Shown here piece after piece: positions 46,163-53,398 of a stretch of DNA of 53,398 nucleotides. Under the pieces are notes generated by a model. The model was given only the letters and a program-made list of their open reading frames with translations, did no database searches and was not told the origin of the DNA. The stretch is from the NCBI RefSeq assembly GCF_029255185.1, contig NZ_JAPUVO010000105.1, positions 1 to 53,398 of the forward strand, in the 5' to 3' direction. How positions within the stretch are numbered: position 1 is the first letter of the stretch; each line of letters begins with the position of its first letter. Made by a program: the position numbers and the translations under genes. The DNA comes from Propionivibrio sp. GTDB taxonomy: Bacteria; Pseudomonadota; Gammaproteobacteria; Burkholderiales; Rhodocyclaceae.

Positions 46163-47545
46163 ATGATTGGCGTAATCGGCATCGTATTATCACTTGGCCT
46201 GCTCATGTACCTCGCGTACAGAGGCATAACGGTCCTCATCCTTGCACCGATCCTGGCCTTGGTTGCGGCAATGTTCTCGGACATGCCGATCATAGCCACC
46301 TACACGCATGTCTTCATGCCCAACCTGGCCAACTACCTCAAACTGTTCTTCCCCGTTTTCCTGCTCGGCGCTATCTTCGGCAAGGTAATGGAAGACTCCG
46401 GCTGCGCCAAGGCGATTGCCCATGACATCGCCGAAAGGGTCGGCAAGAGCCGGGCCATCCTCGCCGTCGTGCTTTCCTGCGGCATCCTGACCTACGGTGG
46501 CGTCTCGCTCTTCGTCGTCGCCTTTGCCGTCTACCCGATTGCCGCCCACCTTTTCAGGGAAGCCGGAACGCCCAAGTTTCTGATCCCCGGCGCCATCGCC
46601 CTCGGCTCATTTACTTTTACGATGACGGCCCTGCCTGGCACGCCACAGATCCAGAACGCCATCCCGATGCCCTTCTTCAAGACCACCGTTTATGCTGCCC
46701 CGGTCCTGGGTACCATCATTGGCATCATCATGTTCGTTGCCGGCACCTGGTGGCTGATGTACCGCGCCAAGGTAGCCAATGCGCGCGGCGAGTTTTACGG
46801 CAATCACCCGAACGAAGTAGTCAAGGATTTTGACAGCGCCAATCTGCCCAGTGTCTGGGTCGCTCTGCTGCCGATCATCATCGTCCTGGTCCTCAACTTC
46901 ATCCTTTCCGAGTACGTCCTGACGGCCAATGCGACCGGCTATGACTACCTCAAGGCCAAGCCCTTCGAAACCAATCTCGGCGCAGTTCGCGGAATCTGGG
47001 CACTGGTGATTTCCCTGGTGGTGGCCGTCATTTTCGCGATCGCCGTCAACTGGAAGCGCTTTACCGACGTCAAGGAATCCGTCAATGCCGGTGTTTTCGG
47101 CTCAATGCTGCCGATCCTCAACACGGCAAGCGAGGTCGGCTACGGTAATGTCGTCAAGACCCTTAGTGCCTTCGCCATCATCCAGGCGGCCCTACTCTCG
47201 ATTTCTGACAACCCACTGATCACCTCGGCAATCGCCACCAATATCCTTGCCGGCATTACCGGCTCGGCGTCGGGCGGCATGAGCATTGCCCTTGGCGCGA
47301 TGGGCGAAACGTTCTACCAGGCCGCCCTCGCCCAGGGTATCAATCCGCAGGTCCTGCACCGTGTGGTGGCCATCGCCTGCGGCGGCCTTGACAGCCTGCC
47401 GCACAATGGTGCCGTGATCACCCTGCTCGGCATTACCCAGCTCACCCACAAGCAGAGCTATGCCGACATCGGTATGGTTTCCGTCGTGATCCCGGTGATC
47501 TGCTGTGCCCTGGCCATCGTCCTCGGTACGCTCGGAGTGGTCTGA
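46163..47545 (+). CDS. GntP-family permease (organic acid / gluconate:H+ symporter type)
   Basis: This polytopic inner-membrane transporter of 460 residues has about 12-14 hydrophobic segments. Family features include [43 protein letters not shown], and in the second half [31 protein letters not shown] with the [16 protein letters not shown] segment. Members move gluconate, and others move 3-hydroxybutyrate or short-chain acids. The CoA-transferase downstream favours a short-chain organic acid here, by inference. GGAGGAG precedes the ATG. A hairpin separates it from the next gene. Confidence 0.85.
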   Translation: MIGVIGIVLSLGLLMYLAYRGITVLILAPILALVAAMFSDMPIIATYTHVFMPNLANYLKLFFPVFLLGAIFGKVMEDSGCAKAIAHDIAERVGKSRAILAVVLSCGILTYGGVSLFVVAFAVYPIAAHLFREAGTPKFLIPGAIALGSFTFTMTALPGTPQIQNAIPMPFFKTTVYAAPVLGTIIGIIMFVAGTWWLMYRAKVANARGEFYGNHPNEVVKDFDSANLPSVWVALLPIIIVLVLNFILSEYVLTANATGYDYLKAKPFETNLGAVRGIWALVISLVVAVIFAIAVNWKRFTDVKESVNAGVFGSMLPILNTASEVGYGNVVKTLSAFAIIQAALLSISDNPLITSAIATNILAGITGSASGGMSIALGAMGETFYQAALAQGINPQVLHRVVAIACGGLDSLPHNGAVITLLGITQLTHKQSYADIGMVSVVIPVICCALAIVLGTLGVV

Positions 47546-47552
47546 TTCTCCT

Positions 47553-47585
47553 TTGCCGGGATCCCTCAGGGGTTCCCGGCAATTT
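47553..47585 (+). terminator. hairpin between the permease and CoA-transferase genes
   Basis: TTGCCGGGA (47553-47561) and TCCCGGCAA (47574-47582) form a perfect 9-bp stem with a 12-base loop, starting 7 bases after the stop codon and followed by only three T. It is probably a partial terminator or mRNA-stabilising hairpin. Confidence 0.55.
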
Positions 47586-47711
47586 GGCACATGCTACTGG
47601 ATATGCGCAACGCATCGTGCGAGCCTCACCAAACGACCGGCCTGCGATCGCCGTGTTCACCCGGCTGCAATCCCTTGTCAGGCAACCACCACCAACCCAA
47701 GGAAGCATGAC

Positions 47712-49712
47712 GTGATCCTAACAACCCATCCGCTGTTGACCAACCCACAACACGTGCCGACCAAGCGCAACAAGATTGTCAGCGCCGCCGAAGCCGTGCG
47801 CCTGATCCGTGACAACGACACCGTGGCGACCGGCGGTTTTGTCGGCATTGGTTTCGCCGAGAATATTGCGATTGCGCTTGAGAAGCGCTTTCTTGGGGCC
47901 GATCCGCTGTCACCGGCGGGCAGCCCGCGCAATCTCACACTTGCCTACGCTGCCGGCCAGGGCGACGGCAAGGAGCGTGGTCTGAACCACCTCGGCCACG
48001 AGGGCCTGGTCAGGCGCGTTATTGGCGGACACTGGGGGCTGGCTCCCAAGCTGCAAAAGCTTGCCGTGACCGACCGCATCGAAGCCTATAACCTGCCGCA
48101 AGGCATCATTACCCATCTCTTCCGCGACATTGCCGCGGGCAAGCCTGGGCTGCTCTCGCGCGTTGGCCTTGGCACCTTCGTTGATCCACGCCACGGTGGT
48201 GGCAAGCTCAACAGCATCACCACAACAAATGTGGTCGAGTTGATGGTCATCGACGGCGAGGAATACCTTTTCTACAAGACCTTCCCGATCAATGTTGGCA
48301 TCATTCGTGGCACGACTGCCGATCCTGACGGCAACATCACCATGGAGAAGGAAGCGCTGACCCTGGAAGCCAATGCCATTGCCATGGCCGCGCACAACTC
48401 GGGCGGCATCGTCATTGTCCAGGTCGAGCGCATTGCCGAGCGCGGTACGCTCAACTCCCGCCAGGTCAAGATTCCCGGCATTCTGGTCGATTGCGTGGTG
48501 ATCGCCGAGAAGCCTGAATACCACATGCAGACGTTCAGCGAACCCTACAGCCCGGCCTATGCTGGCGAAATCCGGGTTCCCATGTCGTCAATCCCGGCGA
48601 TGGAACTCTCCGAGCGAAAAATTATTGCCCGCCGTGCGGCTTTTGAGTTGAAACCCAATGACATCGTCAATCTCGGCATTGGCATGCCCGAGGGCGTCTC
48701 CAGCGTTGCCGCCGAAGAAAAGGTCATTGACTTGATGACCCTCACCGCCGAACCCGGCGTGGTTGGCGGTGTTCCGGCGATGGGTTTGAGTTTTGGCGCA
48801 GCGACCAACGCTGAAGCAATTATCGACCAGCCGACCCAATTTGACTTCTACGACGGTGGCGGGCTGGACATCACGTTTCTCGGACTGGCGCAGGCTGATG
48901 CCCTAGGCAATCTCAACGTCAGCAAGTTCGGACCGCGACTGTCCGGTGCTGGTGGCTTCATCAACATCAGCCAGACCGCAAAAAAAGTTGTTTTCGTCGG
49001 TACTTTCACCGCAGGGAAACTCGATGTCGCCGTCGTCAATGGCGCGTTGAAAATTCTCACCGAGGGCGAAACGGCGAAATTCGTTCCGCTCGTCGAACAT
49101 CGCACCTTCAGCGGTGAATATGCCTTCAAGAGAAAACAGACAGTTCTCTACATTACCGAGCGCTGCGTTTTCCGTCTGATCGAGAGCGGGCTGGAACTGA
49201 TCGAAATTGCCCCCGGTGTCGATCTGGAGCGCGACATTCTGGCGCTAATGGCCTTTCGTCCAGCCATCAGCCCGCAGTTGAAAACCATGGATGCGCGCAT
49301 CTTTCGCGATGAGCCGATGGGCTTGCGTGACGACATGCTGACGTTGCCGCTCGAGCAGCGCTTCGCCTACGACGCGGAGCACAATATTTTCTTCGTTAAT
49401 TTCGAGGGACTGAACGTTCGCAGCCAGCACGATATCGACACTATCCGTCGCCTGATTGAAGCTCGGCTCGAACCATTGGGCCGTAAGGTCTATACGATCG
49501 AGAACTACGATAACTTCACCCTTAACCCTGATTTACTTAATGCCTATATGGATATGGTGCGTGATGTGGTCGTTCGGTTTTACGTTCGTGCCACACGCTA
49601 TACCGCCAGCAGTTTCACCCGTGCCCACATCGGTGACGCGTTGACACAACGGTCGGTCGCGCCTGATTTTTTCAACACTCCGGAGGAAGCTCTGGTCCGC
49701 TTGCAACAGTAG
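47712..49712 (+). CDS. acyl-CoA:acetate/3-ketoacid CoA-transferase, extended form
   Basis: This enzyme transfers CoA between short-chain acyl-CoA and free acids. The 666-residue chain fuses both CoA-transferase halves: an N-terminal part with [13 protein letters not shown] and [12 protein letters not shown], and a C-terminal part with the catalytic-glutamate region [17 protein letters not shown], followed by [24 protein letters not shown]. Propionate CoA-transferases of this kind are about 520 residues. Here about 130 additional residues follow (from [14 protein letters not shown] to the end), containing a [10 protein letters not shown] segment of unknown role. GTG at 47712 has AAGGAAG upstream. 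Coupling with the permease suggests uptake and activation of acetate, propionate or a ketoacid. Confidence 0.87.
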   Translation: MILTTHPLLTNPQHVPTKRNKIVSAAEAVRLIRDNDTVATGGFVGIGFAENIAIALEKRFLGADPLSPAGSPRNLTLAYAAGQGDGKERGLNHLGHEGLVRRVIGGHWGLAPKLQKLAVTDRIEAYNLPQGIITHLFRDIAAGKPGLLSRVGLGTFVDPRHGGGKLNSITTTNVVELMVIDGEEYLFYKTFPINVGIIRGTTADPDGNITMEKEALTLEANAIAMAAHNSGGIVIVQVERIAERGTLNSRQVKIPGILVDCVVIAEKPEYHMQTFSEPYSPAYAGEIRVPMSSIPAMELSERKIIARRAAFELKPNDIVNLGIGMPEGVSSVAAEEKVIDLMTLTAEPGVVGGVPAMGLSFGAATNAEAIIDQPTQFDFYDGGGLDITFLGLAQADALGNLNVSKFGPRLSGAGGFINISQTAKKVVFVGTFTAGKLDVAVVNGALKILTEGETAKFVPLVEHRTFSGEYAFKRKQTVLYITERCVFRLIESGLELIEIAPGVDLERDILALMAFRPAISPQLKTMDARIFRDEPMGLRDDMLTLPLEQRFAYDAEHNIFFVNFEGLNVRSQHDIDTIRRLIEARLEPLGRKVYTIENYDNFTLNPDLLNAYMDMVRDVVVRFYVRATRYTASSFTRAHIGDALTQRSVAPDFFNTPEEALVRLQQ

Positions 49713-49912
49713 TTCGCATGACACGCACAAGGCGTGGCTTCACAACAAGGCTAGCCAGCATGCCGTTGGCGGAGGCGGTGCTGAATTATGTGGATGTGTT
49801 GTACTTCAAGGCTGCAACAAAGGTTTTTTGTTCGCGCCAAATTTCACGATCAAGCCTGACAAACTGCTAGCCGTCCCGAGTGGTGCCTGGGATGGTTGGT
49901 TGCACGCCCTGT

Positions 49913-52006
49913 TTATTTTACGCGCATTCCGGGCAAGGCTCCGGCGTCCGGTGCAAGCAGGAAAATCCCAGGGGTATTGCCATTCGGGTCCGAGGCGGCG
50001 AGGACCATGCCCTCACTGATGCCGAACTTCATCTTGCGCGGCGCGAGATTGGCAACCATCATCGTCATGCGGCCAATGAGCAGCGCCGGGTCGTAAGCGG
50101 ATTTGATTCCAGCGAAGACCTGCCGTGTTTTCATTCCGCCATTTTGCGTTTCCCCAATGTCGAGTGCCAGGCGGATCAGTTTTTCTGCCCCCTCGACGTG
50201 GTCAGCAGCGACAATGCGCGCGATGCGCAGATCGATCTTCATGAAGTCGTCGATGCTAATGCTGTCGTCATGACCAACGGTGGTTTGGGCAACGGTCTCG
50301 GGGGCGGGGGAGAACGTCGCCTTGTTGGCGTCGACCAGCGCCGCAATCTGCTTCGGATCGATGCGTGTCATCAGGTGGGTGTAGCTGTTGATTTGGTGTC
50401 CGGCGGCCAGCGGTTTCGCCGCGTCACTCCAGGTCAGCGGGGCGATGCCGAGGAAGGCTTCCACGGCTTGCGCGACCTTGGGCAGCACCGGCTTCAGGTA
50501 AAGCGTAAGCAGGCGGAAGGCTTCGATGGCTTCGGAACAGGCGGCATGAAGTTGAGCACTTACTTCGGGATTATTATCAGCTTGCTTGGCAAGTTCCCAA
50601 GGCTTGCGATCGTTGATGATGACGTTGGCGCTATCGGCCAGGGCCATCACTTCGCGCAGGGCGCGGCCAAATTCGCGGTCTTCGTAGGCTTGGGCGATGG
50701 TCTGCGCGGTATCGCGTAGCGGCTTGAGCCAGGGGGCATCAGTCGTTGTTAGTTGGCCGTCGAATTTTTTGCTGATGAAACCAGCGCAGCGGCTGGCGAT
50801 GTTGATGTACTTGCCGACCAGGTCCGAATTAACGCGGGCGGCGAAATCCTCAAGGTTGAGGTCAATGTCTTCCATCGAATTGTTGAGCTTGGCGGCATAA
50901 TAGTAGCGTAGCCACTCGGGGTTGAGTCCCTGTTGCAGGTAGCTCTCGGCGGTAATGAAGGTGCCGCGTGATTTGGACATCTTGGCGCCGTCGACGGTCA
51001 GGAAGCCGTGCGCGAAGACGCTGGTCGGCGTGCGATAGCCGGCGTGCTCAAGCTCGGCCGGCCAGAAGAGGGCGTGGAAATACAGGATATCTTTGCCGAT
51101 GAAATGATAGAGCTCGGTTTGCGAATCCGGTTTCCAGTACTCGTCAAAGTCGATGCCGCGACGAGTGCACAGGTTTTTGAATGAGCCCATGTAGCCAATT
51201 GGGGCGTCGAGCCAGACGTAGAAGTATTTGCCGGGCGCGTCGGGAATTTCGAAACCGAAATAGGGTGCGTCGCGCGAGATGTCCCAGTCGGTGAGCTTGT
51301 TTTCGTCCGAATTTTCGTCAAAACCGAGCCACTCTTGCATCTTGTTTGCGGCTTCCGGTTGAAGACGGCCAGATTCGCGTGTCCAGCGGCGCAGGAAGCT
51401 CTGGCAGCTCGAGTCGGAGAGCCTGAAGAAGTAGTGGTCGGAGTTGCGCAGTTCCGGTTTGGCGCCGGAAACGGTCGAGTACGGATCGATCAGGTCATTT
51501 GGTGTATAGGCGGCGCCGCAGTTCTCGCAGTTATCTCCGTATTGATCCTTGGCGCCGCACTTGGGGCATTCGCCCTTGATGAAACGGTCGGGAAGAAACA
51601 TCTGCCGGACCGGATCGTAGTACTGCTCAATGCTGCGCTTCTCGATCAGGCCACCCTTTTGCAGGCGGGAATAAATCTCGTTGGCACAGTCACGAGTTTC
51701 GTCGGAGTGCGTGGTATAGAAGTTGTCGAAAGCGACATGGAAGCCGGCGAAGTCACGCGAGTGTTCGCTGTGTACCCGCGCTATCAGTGCTTCCGGCGTG
51801 ATGCCGTCCTTTTCGGCGCGCAGCATGATCGGTGTGCCGTGCGTGTCGTCGGCGCAGACGTACCAGCATTCGCTGACCCTTTCCTTGGGCTGCATCTTTT
51901 GGAAGCGTACCCAGATGTCGGTCTGGATGTATTCGACGAGATGGCCGAGATGGATGGCGCCATTGGCATAGGGCAGGGCGGAGGTGACGAGGATTTTTCG
52001 GGTCAT
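49913..52006 (-). CDS. metG: methionyl-tRNA synthetase with C-terminal tRNA-binding domain
   Basis: This synthetase charges initiator and elongator tRNA-Met. The 697-residue protein shows HLGH (HIGH motif) at residues 19-22, a zinc knuckle region [18 protein letters not shown], the KMSKS loop at 342-346, and the anticodon-binding helical domain. A C-terminal EMAPII/Trbp111-like domain ([26 protein letters not shown] ... GLVLAASD-like end) promotes dimerisation. It is divergent from apbC and convergent with the CoA-transferase, the usual metG-apbC pairing in betaproteobacteria. Confidence 0.97.
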   Translation of the reverse strand: MTRKILVTSALPYANGAIHLGHLVEYIQTDIWVRFQKMQPKERVSECWYVCADDTHGTPIMLRAEKDGITPEALIARVHSEHSRDFAGFHVAFDNFYTTHSDETRDCANEIYSRLQKGGLIEKRSIEQYYDPVRQMFLPDRFIKGECPKCGAKDQYGDNCENCGAAYTPNDLIDPYSTVSGAKPELRNSDHYFFRLSDSSCQSFLRRWTRESGRLQPEAANKMQEWLGFDENSDENKLTDWDISRDAPYFGFEIPDAPGKYFYVWLDAPIGYMGSFKNLCTRRGIDFDEYWKPDSQTELYHFIGKDILYFHALFWPAELEHAGYRTPTSVFAHGFLTVDGAKMSKSRGTFITAESYLQQGLNPEWLRYYYAAKLNNSMEDIDLNLEDFAARVNSDLVGKYINIASRCAGFISKKFDGQLTTTDAPWLKPLRDTAQTIAQAYEDREFGRALREVMALADSANVIINDRKPWELAKQADNNPEVSAQLHAACSEAIEAFRLLTLYLKPVLPKVAQAVEAFLGIAPLTWSDAAKPLAAGHQINSYTHLMTRIDPKQIAALVDANKATFSPAPETVAQTTVGHDDSISIDDFMKIDLRIARIVAADHVEGAEKLIRLALDIGETQNGGMKTRQVFAGIKSAYDPALLIGRMTMMVANLAPRKMKFGISEGMVLAASDPNGNTPGIFLLAPDAGALPGMRVK

Positions 52007-52142
52007 GGGCTGCGATCAGGAGTTCCGGTGAAGCGTCGGTGGAGCCGCGCGCGGCAAAGCGTGCATTCTATCAAAGCGCGGTCGATCCCGTTTTCGGGTA
52101 AACTGGACGAAATTACTCGGGTATCTCGACAAGGAGTGCAGA

Positions 52143-53234
52143 ATGGCTTTAACACTGGATGCCGTACAAGCGGCGCTGAAAAATCTGATCGATCCGAACA
52201 CGAAGAAAGACTTTCTGTCGACCCGTTCGGCAAAGAACATAGCGGTCGATGGCGACAAGGTGTCGCTTGATGTTGAACTGGGCTATCCGGCGAAAACACA
52301 GGTCGACGGCATTCGCGGCATGGTAGAAGCGGCGCTCAAGGCGGTTCCGGGGGTCAGCAGTGTAGCCGTCAACGTGACGATCAAGATCATTGCCCACGCC
52401 GTGCAGCGCAATCTGAAGCCACTCAAGGGCGTCAAGAATATCATTGCCGTAGCGTCTGGCAAAGGCGGCGTTGGCAAGAGTACAACCGCAGTCAATCTGG
52501 CGCTGGCCCTGGCCCAGGAAGGTGCGAGCGTTGGTCTGCTCGACGCCGACATCTACGGCCCCTCAATTCCGCAGATGCTCGGTCTGGCTGGTCGCCAGCC
52601 GGAGTCGGAGGACGGCACATCGATGGATCCGTTGATCGCTTACGGGGTGCAGACAATGTCGATCGGCTTCATGATTGATGTCGATTCGCCAATGGTCTGG
52701 CGCGGTCCGATGGTCACCCAGGCGCTTGAGCAATTGCTCAATCAGACCCATTGGAGGGAGCTGGACTATCTCATCGTCGACATGCCGCCGGGTACCGGCG
52801 ATACACAATTGACACTGGCGCAGAAGGTTCCGGTGACCGGTGCGGTGATCGTCACCACGCCGCAGGACATCGCGCTGATCGATGCGCGTAAGGGCCTGAA
52901 AATGTTTGATAAGGTCGGGATTCCGATTCTCGGGCTGGTCGAGAACATGAGCATCCATATCTGCTCCAAGTGCGGCAACGAAGAGCATATCTTCGGCCAT
53001 GGTGGCGGCGAGAAGATGTGTCAGGACTACGATACCGAATTGCTCGGTTCGCTTCCGCTCGAACTCTCGATCCGGGAACTGGCCGATGCCGGGCGGCCGA
53101 CGGTGGTTGGCGCCCCTGATTCCCGCGCCGCCGACATCTACCGGGCGATTGCCCGCCGTCTTGCGGTGAAGGTCGCTGAGCGCGCCAAGGACATGAGCGC
53201 CAAGTTCCCGAATATTGTTGTTCAAAACACCTGA
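52143..53234 (+). CDS. apbC: iron-sulfur cluster carrier ApbC / Mrp-family P-loop ATPase
   Basis: This protein loads [4Fe-4S] clusters onto client enzymes. The 363-residue chain has an N-terminal MIP18/DUF59-like domain (residues about 5-80) and the deviant Walker A GKGGVGKST starting at residue 106. It also has the DADIYGPSIPQMLG switch, DMPPGTGDTQLT, and the cluster-binding CxxC in ICSKCGNEEHIFG. AAGGAG precedes the ATG. Divergent from metG over 136 bases. Confidence 0.95.
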   Translation: MALTLDAVQAALKNLIDPNTKKDFLSTRSAKNIAVDGDKVSLDVELGYPAKTQVDGIRGMVEAALKAVPGVSSVAVNVTIKIIAHAVQRNLKPLKGVKNIIAVASGKGGVGKSTTAVNLALALAQEGASVGLLDADIYGPSIPQMLGLAGRQPESEDGTSMDPLIAYGVQTMSIGFMIDVDSPMVWRGPMVTQALEQLLNQTHWRELDYLIVDMPPGTGDTQLTLAQKVPVTGAVIVTTPQDIALIDARKGLKMFDKVGIPILGLVENMSIHICSKCGNEEHIFGHGGGEKMCQDYDTELLGSLPLELSIRELADAGRPTVVGAPDSRAADIYRAIARRLAVKVAERAKDMSAKFPNIVVQNT

Positions 53235-53253
53235 ACCTGAAGCAGGTGGATAT

Positions 53254-53333
53254 TCACCTTTGCGGTGGATTCAACCTTAAAAACTCAGTTGTTCACCGCA
53301 AAGGCGCGAAGGACGCAGAGTGCCGCAAAGAAA
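53254..53333. repeat. CGCAAAG-type repeat downstream of apbC
   Basis: A full arm TTCACCGCAAAGGCGCG... (from about 53293) contains four heptamers (CGCAAAG, CGCGAAG, CGCAGAG, CGCAAAG). About 25 bases upstream is CACCTTTGCGGTG (53256-53268), which pairs with the arm's terminus over 12 of 13 bases. The orientation is end-to-start compared with the complete palindromes. The copy mixes both heptamer types and may also end the apbC transcript as a hairpin. Confidence 0.7.
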
Positions 53334-53341
53334 TCAACAGC

Positions 53342-53398
53342 TTAGATCTTGTTGTTCTTGTCCATGGCGCTCACCCATATGGTGAATGGGGGAAACCA
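53342..53398 (-). CDS. possible 3' end of a membrane-protein gene, truncated by the window edge
   Basis: The minus strand is open from the edge to a TAA at 53344-53342, encoding WFPPFTIWVSAMDKNNKI as a final hydrophobic stretch followed by a polar tail, as in an inner-membrane protein C-terminus. It is only 18 codons, so this is tentative. A plus-strand start (ATGGCGCTCACC at 53364) is an equally simple alternative. Confidence 0.25.
   Translation of the reverse strand, partial: WFPPFTIWVSAMDKNNKI

Noticed and set aside
49713-49912. Short open frame starting ATGCCGTTGGCGG (49760) in the gap between the CoA-transferase and metG
   Set aside because: About 36 codons, no ribosome-binding site and no recognisable family. 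The gap may hold decayed sequence but nothing I can support.
49880-50719. Plus-strand open frame of 279 codons opposite metG
   Set aside because: Antisense to the tRNA-binding and anticodon domains of metG; no recognisable protein.

Overview
The window reads as a chromosomal segment of a Gram-negative betaproteobacterium, most likely of the Rhodocyclales (Dechloromonas / Azonexus / Propionivibrio / Accumulibacter neighbourhood). This placement is inferred from gene content, gene order and moderately high GC; no rRNA is present to confirm it. Nearly all of the sequence is coding. There is no CRISPR array, prophage, intact insertion sequence or replication origin.

Layout. (1) 1-6.3 kb, plus: ribF, ileS, lspA, fkpB, ispH, with a small inverted-repeat element carrying a GxxExxY-family gene lodged between ribF and ileS. 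(2) 6.2-7.0 kb, minus: a lone TonB-like protein whose 3' end overlaps ispH antisense. (3) 7.2-16.6 kb, plus: a type IV pilus minor-pilin operon (pilE-like, fimT, pilV, pilW, pilX) ending in a 2026-residue PilY1 adhesin with two internal repeat arrays. (4) 16.7-23.6 kb, minus: a propionyl-CoA to succinyl-CoA operon (methylmalonyl-CoA mutase, MeaB, propionyl-CoA carboxylase beta and alpha). (5) 23.7-24.5 kb, minus: a TauE/SafE exporter, followed by the remains of a BrnT/BrnA toxin-antitoxin pair. (6) 24.9-29.3 kb, plus: sugar-nucleotide genes rfbA, rfbC, a phosphomannomutase and manC. (7) 29.3-32.8 kb: ruvC, ruvA, an AI-2E-type permease, ruvB. (8) 32.9-38.9 kb: ybgC-tolQRAB-pal-cpoB, then queE and a PilZ protein. 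(9) 38.9-43.6 kb, minus: a branched-chain amino-acid type ABC transporter (livFGMHK). (10) 43.7-53.4 kb: queC, two tRNA-Lys genes, a zinc alcohol dehydrogenase, a GntP-type permease with a large CoA-transferase, metG (minus), apbC, and the edge of another gene.

How the parts fit. The propionate-handling operon, the CoA-transferase with its permease, and the branched-chain amino-acid transporter together suggest growth on short-chain organic acids and amino acids whose breakdown gives propionyl-CoA. The nucleotide-sugar genes supply dTDP-rhamnose and GDP-mannose precursors for surface polysaccharide. The pilus genes and the PilZ protein point to surface attachment.

The most unusual feature is a dispersed repeat family. 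Its arms contain three or four CGCA(A/G)AG heptamers spaced 8-9 nt apart. Five copies occur, four of them in the gaps of co-directional gene pairs: ribF|ileS, pccB|pccA, ruvC|ruvA and livK|livH; the fifth lies downstream of apbC. Three are compact palindromes. In the ribF|ileS copy the two arms enclose a complete GxxExxY gene with PD-(D/E)xK nuclease character. This suggests that the palindromes are non-autonomous relatives of a nuclease-encoding mobile element.
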